This document shows positions 1 to 7,999 of a stretch of 64,000 bases of DNA, one piece after another. Each line of letters starts with the position of its first letter. The stretch's first letter is position 1. The stretch is taken from positions 2,232,001 to 2,296,000 of the forward strand of contig CAWEUM010000005.1 in the NCBI GenBank assembly GCA_963812255.1. Direction: 5' to 3'. The DNA is from DATJGR01 sp963812255 (GTDB taxonomy: Bacteria > Pseudomonadota > Gammaproteobacteria > Pseudomonadales > Azotimanducaceae). The notes beneath the pieces are model-generated. The model had not been told where the DNA came from. It saw only the letters and a program-made list of their open reading frames with translations, and searched no databases. Made by a program: the position numbers and the translations under genes.

Positions 1-1017
1 CAGGCGCGCGCGGCCTTCACGGACTCTTGAAGTGGTGAAGCCGCCCTGATAGATCGGCATACTGAACTGCAACGCATACGTTCGAGTTTTGGTTTTACCA
101 CCGAGAAAGCTGGGCCCGCCGGTGACCGCGTCGTTGTAACTGGCGATGGCGTCCACTGTCGGCAGGTGCCCCGCCTGACGTGCGCGGAGATCGCGCTGCG
201 CGGCGACTTCCGCCTGTCGCGCGGCCAGCACATTGGGATTGTTGGCGAGCCCGATGGCAACCCATTTGTCTTCATCGACCGAGTCGGGATTCACGATTGG
301 CAGACTCGTCGAGATCTGATCCAACTCCTGGTACGACGTTCCGGTCAGCGTATACAGCGTTTCGAATCGAATGCCCTGGTCGCGTTCGGCTTGAATGCGG
401 CGAACCACCACGTCGTCGTACGCGGCGGTCGCATCCAACACGTCGGTAATGGCAACGAGGCCGACATCGAAGCGTTGCTGCACCTGCTCCTGCTGGCGTT
501 TGACAGCGGCCTCCTCGGCGCTCGTCGAATCGAGCGCCGCCTGGCTGCGCAGCACCTCGAGATAGGCGGAAACCACCCGCACGATGAGATCCTGCTCTGA
601 CGCAGCATAGTCCTCCGCGGCTTGCGCCTTGAGCGCCTTCGAACTGCTGTAGGTGTAGTACGCGGCGACATCGATCACGGGCTGGACCAACTGTGCCTGC
701 CAACTGTGTTGGTTGAACTCGTCTCCCGGTACGCCACGCAACTGTCCGAAGGTTGGGCTCGTGGGATTCGTGTCGACAGTCGTCGACCCCGGAAACTCGA
801 GCCGGTTGTACGATGTCGAGCCGTTCAAGGCGATATTGGGCAGTAGTGCAGCGCGCGTTTGCGGAACGATCTGCTCACGTGCAGCGTAGTCCTGCTTGGC
901 CGCGCCGAGGACCGGATCGTTTTCGACCGCCGCCTGGTAAACGTTGGTGACGTTCGCGGCGTGTGCAGTCGCGGCGCACATGAGCGCCGTGGCGAGGATG
1001 CCGGAGATTTTCCCCAT
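1..1017 (-). CDS. tolC: TolC family outer membrane channel protein (C-terminus beyond window)
   Basis: Outer membrane efflux/secretion channel of the TolC family, which forms the exit duct for tripartite pumps and type I secretion. The reading frame is open from an ATG at 1017 to the window edge (339 codons, no stop), so roughly the last quarter is missing. Residues 1-20 form a signal peptide ending in ATAHA, followed by ANVTNVYQAAVENDPVL, the usual start of mature TolC. The typical helical-barrel repeats follow (for example SYQAQ-like and RQQEQVQQRFDVGLVAITDV, which is the repeat motif of the family). It diverges from yqiB; a TGC-TAAACT extended -10-like sequence lies upstream on the minus strand. 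The partner pump is not visible here. The family is clear; that it is the housekeeping TolC rather than another OEP family member is inferred from the neighbouring yqiB-cpdA-parE order. Confidence 0.9.
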   Translation of the reverse strand, partial: MGKISGILATALMCAATAHAANVTNVYQAAVENDPVLGAAKQDYAAREQIVPQTRAALLPNIALNGSTSYNRLEFPGSTTVDTNPTSPTFGQLRGVPGDEFNQHSWQAQLVQPVIDVAAYYTYSSSKALKAQAAEDYAASEQDLIVRVVSAYLEVLRSQAALDSTSAEEAAVKRQQEQVQQRFDVGLVAITDVLDATAAYDDVVVRRIQAERDQGIRFETLYTLTGTSYQELDQISTSLPIVNPDSVDEDKWVAIGLANNPNVLAARQAEVAAQRDLRARQAGHLPTVDAIASYNDAVTGGPSFLGGKTKTRTYALQFSMPIYQGGFTTSRVREGRARL

Positions 1018-1190
1018 GGTGAACCTACGTAAAACGAGCGCCGCAGTTTAGCAGATACTCGTTGCAGCGCTGCACGAAGTGACGCATTCGACTCGATCTC
1101 GAATCTACTTTGACAAGCGGTCGGCGTTGCAGCGAAGTGCGCCGAGTCTGTGCTCGACATTGACCGGTGCATCGTTAGAATGACCCGCTC

Positions 1191-1679
1191 GTGTCGTCAA
1201 TAAATCAGCGCGAAAACGTGGCTATTCAACGGTATCGGATCGATCTTTCTGCGCACATGGCGGAGTGCGATGCGAACTATTTACGTCTGGTCAAGCTGGC
1301 GCCCGATCTGGACGACCGCGAAGAGCGCGTATTGGTGCTGCTGCTTGCGGAGCGCCGAGTGACCGTGCGGATTCGCTTGCTCGAACGATGTCCGTACACC
1401 TCGCTGATCGAAGTGTCGCAGCACCCGTGGCTCGAGGGTCTCGCGTTTCATTTGCCCGCGCCGAGGCTGACGGTGCGGATGTATCACGATGCGCGTTCTG
1501 CTGAAGTCGTCGAGTTTCAGGCTGGTCGGCGGTTCCATCCGGTGTATGCGTATCCGAATGGAGAAATGCGCCAACGCGACGAGAAGGCGCAAATCAATCG
1601 ATTCCTCGCGGAGTACTTGTCTGCCTGTCTCTACCACGGGGTTGCCGAGGACGAAGCGGTGGTGGCTGGCGGCGGTTGA
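1191..1679 (+). CDS. yqiB: DUF1249 (YqiB-like) protein
   Basis: Conserved protein of the DUF1249/YqiB family, 162 residues, no biochemical function established that I know of. The conserved family segments are visible: the N-terminal MAECDANYLRLVKLAP, the central EVSQHPWLEG, and the C-terminal YPNGEMRQRDEKAQINRFL. The GTG at 1191 is the only start that keeps the complete N-terminus. It stands 21 bp before cpdA, the same pairing as in Escherichia coli and Pseudomonas, so the two are probably co-transcribed. nudF, which usually lies between tolC and yqiB, is absent here. Confidence 0.85.
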   Translation: MSSINQRENVAIQRYRIDLSAHMAECDANYLRLVKLAPDLDDREERVLVLLLAERRVTVRIRLLERCPYTSLIEVSQHPWLEGLAFHLPAPRLTVRMYHDARSAEVVEFQAGRRFHPVYAYPNGEMRQRDEKAQINRFLAEYLSACLYHGVAEDEAVVAGGG

Positions 1680-1700
1680 AACCCGTTCGCGGGTGGGGCG

Positions 1701-2489
1701 ATGAATAGCGTCGGGTCGATTTCGCTGCTTCAGATTACCGACCTTCACCAGCTGCAATCAGCCGATTCGCGCTTGCTGGGCGTCGACACCACGCAGAGCC
1801 TGACCGCGGTGCTAAATGCCGCGCTGTCGGAACATGTTCCTGACGCATTGGTCGTGACCGGCGATATCGCGCACGCACCGGAGCCGGAAACCTACGCCCG
1901 TGTACGCGCTTTGATCGAAGCTCGTTTTCGCGGCCCGACATTGTGGTTGGCGGGCAACCATGATTTGACGGCACCGCTGCAAGCGACGCGGCCGGGCGGC
2001 GACGCACTCGAAATGTCCGGTTGGGGCATCATCGCGATCGATACTCATGTCGATGGCATGGTGGGCGGCTTCGTGGCGGACGCCGAATTCGACCACCTGC
2101 GCGAATCGCTGGCCAGCACCCCCGCGAGACACATCATCGTGGCCGGGCATCATCCGCCGCTGCCGATCGGAACGCCGTGGCTCGATACAATATGCATCAC
2201 CAATGGCGAAGCTTTGCTGGATGTGCTCGCAGCGGATGCCCGCGTGAAGGCGTACATCTGTGGACACGTGCATCAGGCGACGGCGACGATGCATCGAGGA
2301 TTGCAGCTGTTGACTACGCCATCGACGTGCTTTCAGTTCGTCGCGAACTCCGTGCGCTTCGCCGTCGACACGACACCGCCGGGCTGGCGCTGGCTCGAAC
2401 TCTCCGTCGACGGTAACCTTGCGACCCGCGTGGGTCGTGCGACCGACTTTGAAGTGACGCTCGATCTGTCTCGGTCCCAACGCCATTAA
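1701..2489 (+). CDS. cpdA: 3',5'-cyclic AMP phosphodiesterase CpdA (Icc)
   Basis: Metallophosphoesterase that hydrolyses cAMP to AMP in the cytoplasm and so dampens Crp signalling. All metal-binding blocks of the calcineurin-like fold are present in order: ITDLHQ near residue 11 (D-x-H), VVTGDIAH (GD), LAGNHD (GNHD), AGHHPP and ICGHVHQ (GH-x-H). Length 262 residues against about 275 in E. coli. It follows yqiB by 21 bp and precedes parE by 35 bp. yqiA, which separates cpdA from parE in E. coli, is missing. Confidence 0.92.
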   Translation: MNSVGSISLLQITDLHQLQSADSRLLGVDTTQSLTAVLNAALSEHVPDALVVTGDIAHAPEPETYARVRALIEARFRGPTLWLAGNHDLTAPLQATRPGGDALEMSGWGIIAIDTHVDGMVGGFVADAEFDHLRESLASTPARHIIVAGHHPPLPIGTPWLDTICITNGEALLDVLAADARVKAYICGHVHQATATMHRGLQLLTTPSTCFQFVANSVRFAVDTTPPGWRWLELSVDGNLATRVGRATDFEVTLDLSRSQRH

Positions 2490-2524
2490 CACCAATGTAG
2501 TACGCAGGACGCGACCCGACCCAC

Positions 2525-4423
2525 ATGGCGGAAACAAAATATTCAGCTGAGTCCATTCAGGTGCTGTCTGGACTCGAACCCGTGCGCCGACGACCCGGCA
2601 TGTACACCGATACGTCGCGGCCGAACCACCTCGTGCAGGAAGTCGTCGACAATAGTGTCGATGAAGCACTAGCCGGCCACGCACGCGAGATCAAGGTTAC
2701 GTTGTTCGAGGACGGCTCGATCGACGTCATCGACGATGGCCGCGGAATGCCGGTCGATATTCATCCCGACTACAAACTGCCGGGCGTCGAACTGATTCTG
2801 ACGAGGCTGCATTCAGGCGGTAAGTTCGACAACGATACCTACGCGTTTTCGGGCGGATTGCACGGCGTTGGGGTGTCTGTGGTCAATGCGCTGTCGGCGT
2901 GGCTGGAAGTGGAAGTACGCCGCGACGGCGCTGTCCATCACCAGCGCTATGAGCACGGCGCGCCGGTCACGAAGCTGAAGATCATCGACAGCGTTGGTAA
3001 ACGTAACACGGGCACGCGGGTTCGGTTCCTGCCGGATCCGTCGTACTTCGATACAACGCAAATCGCGCTGTCGCGCCTGAAGCATCTTTTGCGCGCGAAG
3101 GCCGTGCTGTGCCCCGGGCTGCGTGTCAGTCTGACTGTGCAGGTGCGCGACAAAGCAGAGACAGACGAATGGCTCTACGAAGACGGCCTCGCGGGCTATC
3201 TTATGCAGGAACTCGGCGCCGCCGACATCGTTCCGGTCCAACCGTTCTGCTATGGCGCGCAGGGCAACCACGAGGCGGTTGATTGGGCGCTCGCGTGGGT
3301 TGCGGACGGTGGAGAACTGGTTACCGAAAGTTACGTCAATCTGATTCCGACGCCGCTCGGCGGTACCCACGTGAATGGGCTGCGCAGCGGCTTGACCGAG
3401 GCAATGAAGGAATTCTGCGAATTTCGCGATCTGCTGCCACGGGGGCTCAAGCTCACCGGCGAAGACCTCTGGGATCAGTGCAGCTACGTGCTGTCGGCAA
3501 AGCTGGCCGACCCGCAGTTTTCGGGACAGACGAAAGAGCGCCTGTCGTCGCGTCAGTCGGCCGCGTTCATCTCCGGTGTATCGAAAGATGCATTCAGCCT
3601 GTGGCTCAATGAGCATCCGCAGGAAGGCGGCAAGATTGCGGAGATTGCGATTCGCAACGCGCAGCGAAGGTTGCAGGCGGCCAAGAAGGTCGAGCGAAAG
3701 AAGATCACCGCCGGTCCGGCGCTGCCCGGAAAGCTCGCGGATTGTTCTATTCAAGACAGTGCACGCGCCGAACTTTTCCTCGTGGAGGGCGATTCCGCGG
3801 GTGGGTCGGCAAAGCAGGCACGTAATCGCGAATTCCAGGCGGTTATGCCGCTGCGTGGCAAGATCCTCAACACGTGGGAAGTCTCATCTTCCGAGATCCT
3901 CGGATCGCAGGAAGTGCACGACATCAGTGTGGCGCTCGGCGTCGATCCCGCATCCGCGGATCTGTCGGGTCTGCGATACCACAAGATCTGCATCCTCGCC
4001 GACGCCGATTCCGACGGATCGCACATCGCCACACTGCTGTGCGCGCTGTTCCTGAAGCACTATCGGAGTCTGGTCGATGCGGGTCACGTCCACATTGCGA
4101 TGCCGCCGCTGTATCGGGTTGATGTCGGCAAGGACGTTTTCTACGCGCTCGATGAGGCCGAAAAGGAAGGTATCCTCGATCGTATTGCGGCAGAGAAAAA
4201 GCGCGGTACCGTCAACGTGCAGCGCTTCAAAGGATTGGGAGAGATGAACCCGATTCAATTGCGCGAGACGACGATGGATCCGGATACGCGGCGGCTCGTG
4301 CAACTCACGCTGGCGACGCCAGGGGAGACGTTGGAGTTGATGGACATGCTGTTGGCCAAGAAGCGTGCCTCCGACCGGCGCGCGTGGCTCGAGACCAAAG
4401 GTGACCAGGCGACGATCGCATGA
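2525..4423 (+). CDS. parE: DNA topoisomerase IV subunit B
   Basis: ATPase subunit of topoisomerase IV, which decatenates daughter chromosomes together with ParC. The GHKL ATPase is shown by EVVDNSVDEALAGHA, DDGRGMPV and GGLHGVGVSVVNALS. The Toprim domain has the catalytic Glu421 in EGDSAGGSAKQARNREF and the metal-binding acidic triad Asp493, Asp495, Asp497 in DADSDGSH. The protein has 632 residues, almost the length of E. coli ParE (630), and lacks the large insertion of GyrB, which supports ParE rather than GyrB. It overlaps parC by the 4-bp ATGA, so the two subunits are translationally coupled. Confidence 0.97.
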   Translation: MAETKYSAESIQVLSGLEPVRRRPGMYTDTSRPNHLVQEVVDNSVDEALAGHAREIKVTLFEDGSIDVIDDGRGMPVDIHPDYKLPGVELILTRLHSGGKFDNDTYAFSGGLHGVGVSVVNALSAWLEVEVRRDGAVHHQRYEHGAPVTKLKIIDSVGKRNTGTRVRFLPDPSYFDTTQIALSRLKHLLRAKAVLCPGLRVSLTVQVRDKAETDEWLYEDGLAGYLMQELGAADIVPVQPFCYGAQGNHEAVDWALAWVADGGELVTESYVNLIPTPLGGTHVNGLRSGLTEAMKEFCEFRDLLPRGLKLTGEDLWDQCSYVLSAKLADPQFSGQTKERLSSRQSAAFISGVSKDAFSLWLNEHPQEGGKIAEIAIRNAQRRLQAAKKVERKKITAGPALPGKLADCSIQDSARAELFLVEGDSAGGSAKQARNREFQAVMPLRGKILNTWEVSSSEILGSQEVHDISVALGVDPASADLSGLRYHKICILADADSDGSHIATLLCALFLKHYRSLVDAGHVHIAMPPLYRVDVGKDVFYALDEAEKEGILDRIAAEKKRGTVNVQRFKGLGEMNPIQLRETTMDPDTRRLVQLTLATPGETLELMDMLLAKKRASDRRAWLETKGDQATIA

Positions 4424-6690
4424 CCACCCGTGCAGAACCAGGCGATTCAGAACAGGTCGAGCTGAAGGCGTTTGCCGAGAAGGCGTACCTCGACTATTCG
4501 ATGTACGTCATCAACGACCGCGCGTTGCCTCACATCGGCGATGGGCTAAAACCGGTGCAGCGGCGCATCGTCTACGCGATGTCGCAGTTGGGGTTGAACA
4601 CGGCGGCGAAGTTCATGAAATCGGCGCGTACGATCGGTGACGTGCTCGGCAAATTTCATCCGCACGGGGATTCCGCGTGTTACGAAGCGATGGTGCTGAT
4701 GGCGCAGCCGTTCTCGTATCGCTATCCGCTGGTGGACGGACAAGGTAATTGGGGCGCACCGGACGACCCGAAGTCGTTCGCGGCAATGCGCTATACCGAG
4801 GCGCGCTTGTCTCGGTTCGCCGAATTGCTGTTGTCGGAAGTCGATCAGGGCACTGTCGAGTACGTTGCAAACTTCGACGCTACACTGATGGAGCCGTCGC
4901 TCCTGCCAGCCCGCGTCCCCATCGTGTTGCTGAACGGCAGTACGGGGATCGCCGTCGGGATGGCCACCGACATCCCACCGCACAACCTTCGCGAAGTTGT
5001 CAGCGCCTGCATTCGATTGTTGGAGGAGCCGAAAGCGACGACGCGGGATCTGATGGAGCACGTCCGTGGCCCGGATTTTCCGACCGAGGCGATGATCATC
5101 ACGCCGGAGGAAGAACTGGCGAAAATCTACGAAGAAGGTCGCGGTAGCGTCAAATCACGCGCGGTGTACGTGCTGGAACACGGGGAGATCGTGATCACTG
5201 CGCTTCCGTATCAGGCATCACCAGCGAAGGTGCTCGAGCAGATCGCGGCGCAGATGCAGGCGAAGAAGCTGCCGATGCTGGTCGATTTGCGCGACGAATC
5301 CGATCACGAGAATCCCACGCGGCTGGTGTTGGTGCCGCGTTCGAATCGCATCGACGCGGAACGTCTGATGAGCCATCTGTTTTCGACCACGGACCTCGAG
5401 CGCAGCTACCGTGTAAACATCAATGTCATCGGGCTCGATCTGCGTCCGCGAGTGAAGGGTCTGGTAGATCTGCTGCGCGAATGGCTCGAGTTCCGACAGA
5501 TCACGGTCACGCGGCGTCTGCAACATCGCCTAGCGAAGATCGAGCAGCGGCTGCACATCCTCGCGGGGCTCATGGTCGCGTACCTGAACATAGACGAAGT
5601 CGTACGCATCGTTCGCGAGGAAGACAATCCGAAAGCTGAGCTGATGACGCGGTTCGCGCTGTCAGAAATCCAGGCGAACGCGATTCTCGATTTACGCTTG
5701 CGGCAACTCGCGAAGCTCGAGGAAATCAAACTCACGTCGGAGCGTGACGAGCTCGCGGCGGAAGGTGCGGATATCGAACGGACGCTTAAGTCGAAAGCGC
5801 GGTTGAAGACGTTGATCAAGAAAGAATTGCTGGCCGACGCGCAAACGCACGGCGATGCGCGCCGTTCGCCGCTTGCGCGCGTCAATGAAGCGGCGGCGTT
5901 CACCGATGAAGACCTGCTGACGAACGAACCGATCACGGTGGTGATGTCCAACAAAGGATGGATACGCGCCGCGAAGGGCCACGAGGTCAACGTAGTCGAA
6001 TTGAACTATCGAACGGGCGACGCGTTTCTGATGGCTGCGAAGGGACGCAGCAACGACGTGCTGGCTGTCGTCGACTCGAGCGGCCGAGCCTACTCGTTGG
6101 CACCGCATACACTGCCATCGGCGCGTGGCCAAGGCGAGCCGCTGACCGGAAGGCTCAACCCACCGGACGGTGCGCGATTCGTTGGTATGGTGATTGGCCA
6201 AACGGATCAACGGGTACTGTTGGCATCCAACGCGGGGTACGGTTTCGTCACGCATCTCAAGGATCTGGTCGTGAAAAATCGTGCTGGCAAGGCAATGCTG
6301 AGCGTGCCGAGGAATGGTCTGGCGTTGGCGCCGCTGCTGCTTGCCGAAGAGAGCGCGCAGCTCGTCGTCACTATCACGAGTCAAGGGCGGATGCTCGCGT
6401 TCCCGATTACCGAAGTACCGGAGCTGGCGCGTGGCAAGGGCAACAAGCTGATCAATGTTCCGAGCGCCGCGTTCAACGCGGGTGAAGAGACGATGGTCGC
6501 GATCGCGGTGGTTTCACAATCCGATCAGCTGCTGGTTCGCGCCGGAGCGCGACATCTACGTCTGAGGTCAAAAGATCTCGAGCACTACGTAGGTGAGCGC
6601 GCGCGGCGCGGTCGCATGTTGCCGCGTGGGTTTCAGAAGGTCGATGGTGTTGAGGTTGAATCCGCTTCTGCGCGCAGTAATTCCGCCTGA
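4420..6690 (+). CDS. parC: DNA topoisomerase IV subunit A
   Basis: DNA-cleaving subunit of topoisomerase IV. The catalytic tyrosine is Tyr125 in AAMRYTEARL. The quinolone-resistance region reads HPHGDSACYEAM; Ser85 and Glu89, equivalent to E. coli Ser80 and Glu84, are both the unmutated, drug-sensitive residues. A C-terminal beta-pinwheel follows (for example GYGFVTHLKDLVVKNRAGKAML). Length 756 residues (E. coli 752). Its start overlaps the parE stop by 4 bp. Its last 58 bp overlap, tail to tail, the end of the minus-strand ahpA-like gene. Confidence 0.97.
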   Translation: MTTRAEPGDSEQVELKAFAEKAYLDYSMYVINDRALPHIGDGLKPVQRRIVYAMSQLGLNTAAKFMKSARTIGDVLGKFHPHGDSACYEAMVLMAQPFSYRYPLVDGQGNWGAPDDPKSFAAMRYTEARLSRFAELLLSEVDQGTVEYVANFDATLMEPSLLPARVPIVLLNGSTGIAVGMATDIPPHNLREVVSACIRLLEEPKATTRDLMEHVRGPDFPTEAMIITPEEELAKIYEEGRGSVKSRAVYVLEHGEIVITALPYQASPAKVLEQIAAQMQAKKLPMLVDLRDESDHENPTRLVLVPRSNRIDAERLMSHLFSTTDLERSYRVNINVIGLDLRPRVKGLVDLLREWLEFRQITVTRRLQHRLAKIEQRLHILAGLMVAYLNIDEVVRIVREEDNPKAELMTRFALSEIQANAILDLRLRQLAKLEEIKLTSERDELAAEGADIERTLKSKARLKTLIKKELLADAQTHGDARRSPLARVNEAAAFTDEDLLTNEPITVVMSNKGWIRAAKGHEVNVVELNYRTGDAFLMAAKGRSNDVLAVVDSSGRAYSLAPHTLPSARGQGEPLTGRLNPPDGARFVGMVIGQTDQRVLLASNAGYGFVTHLKDLVVKNRAGKAMLSVPRNGLALAPLLLAEESAQLVVTITSQGRMLAFPITEVPELARGKGNKLINVPSAAFNAGEETMVAIAVVSQSDQLLVRAGARHLRLRSKDLEHYVGERARRGRMLPRGFQKVDGVEVESASARSNSA

Positions 6691-7823
6691 TGATCCAGCG
6701 CGGCGCCGTATGCGTCGGCGACTGCCGAAACGATCACGCAGCTGTCGTGCGCCGCGGTAGCAAGCGTTGCCAGAATCGGATTGGATTGCTCATCGACGAT
6801 GAAGCGCTCGGGACGCGGCAGCCGTTCGAATGCTTCGCGGCTCGCCGCGATCGAACCTTCAGGTGCGACCGCGCTCAGCACGACGGTATCTTGAATAGCG
6901 TCAGCGTTCGTCGGTCCGTCGGGATTTCGCGCGACGACATGAACGCCGAAGCGGAACTTCAATTCACGGCGCGCGGCCAGATGGCGCGCTTCGTTGAGGT
7001 CGTCGAGCGTTTCGGCGAGGAGCAGCGCCGCGCAGAGTACCCGGAAGCACTGATCGGGGTGGTTGTCCCCGAACGTCAATAGAATGCCGGTGTTCGCGAG
7101 GTCTCCGGTGCTTGCGGCGTATTGGCGGGCCACCAGCGCGGCGCGCCCGTGGACATCGCTCAGCACCGCCGCACGCTCGTTGCTGGGTATCTGCATCAGG
7201 TTGAGCAGGTTCACCGCCAGCAACCACTCCATTGTGCCGTGGTCGGCTTCGGTGCTGGTCTCACTTGAATCGATCTGAGAATCGCCCTCTGGCGAGGCAT
7301 CGAGTCGCAATCCAAGCAAGTAGCCGGCTACCGCAGACAAAAGTGCCGCAATCAATGCGGGAAGCAGCAGATATGGTGCGGTGAAGCCACCGGCCGAGAG
7401 CGCGTCCGTCGCGATTGCGATCTGCACGTATCCGGCGACGGCACCTTCGAACTCGATTGGATGTGTGAACAGCGGCGTGTCCGCAAGCGGCCGCGTCCCC
7501 GCGTTGGCGACGATTCGATCGTCGACGGTAACGATCGTCACCGATTCGAGTTCAGGCAGTTCGCTCATACGCGTCGCAAGCACGCCGAGACGGATTCTGT
7601 CGAGTGTGATGAGCGGTTCGATCGCCAGCGTTGCCAATTGCGCTGCGGCCGCGTTGCCGAACTGTGCCATTCGCGCGCTGCGCGCGTCTTCGACTGAGCG
7701 GTACCAGGACACGCCCACCAGCAGCGTCGTGAGGAGTGACGCTGCCAGAGCGAGCGCGGTCGCCTGCCAACGCCGTCTCGTTAGCGCGTCGCGGACGCTG
7801 GGCCACATTGATTTGGCGTGCAT
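6633..7823 (-). CDS. AhpA/YtjB (Smp)-like inner membrane protein
   Basis: Membrane protein resembling the YtjB/Smp/AhpA family, described as affecting haemolysin expression; molecular role unclear. I place the start at the ATG at 7823, giving 396 residues beginning MHAKSMWPS; an upstream ATG at 7910 would add 29 basic residues and neither has a clear Shine-Dalgarno site. Visible layout: a first membrane segment near residues 20-42 (ALALAASLLTTLLVGVSW), a periplasmic region of about 120 residues with a Cache/PAS-like look (VTIVTVDDRIVANAG), a second membrane segment (APYLLLPALIAALLSAVAGY) and a cytoplasmic part of about 200 residues that is longer than in E. coli YtjB. In enterics and pseudomonads the gene usually neighbours serB; serB is not in this window. 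It is downstream of fimX on the same strand. Confidence 0.65.
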   Translation of the reverse strand: MHAKSMWPSVRDALTRRRWQATALALAASLLTTLLVGVSWYRSVEDARSARMAQFGNAAAAQLATLAIEPLITLDRIRLGVLATRMSELPELESVTIVTVDDRIVANAGTRPLADTPLFTHPIEFEGAVAGYVQIAIATDALSAGGFTAPYLLLPALIAALLSAVAGYLLGLRLDASPEGDSQIDSSETSTEADHGTMEWLLAVNLLNLMQIPSNERAAVLSDVHGRAALVARQYAASTGDLANTGILLTFGDNHPDQCFRVLCAALLLAETLDDLNEARHLAARRELKFRFGVHVVARNPDGPTNADAIQDTVVLSAVAPEGSIAASREAFERLPRPERFIVDEQSNPILATLATAAHDSCVIVSAVADAYGAALDHQAELLRAEADSTSTPSTF

Positions 7824-7999
7824 GAAGCTTTGGTTCGCGCGGTCAGGCTGTGCCCGGCGAATTCGTATTGGTTTAAGTATCGAGCGAGAACGAACCCGCG
7901 CTGCGGCCATGTTGACATCGACGTCGGCCGCTTATCAAGTTCACGGCCCCATATCGGCCCTGCTGTGGTTCATGACGCATGACACACGGCAGGCAACGA

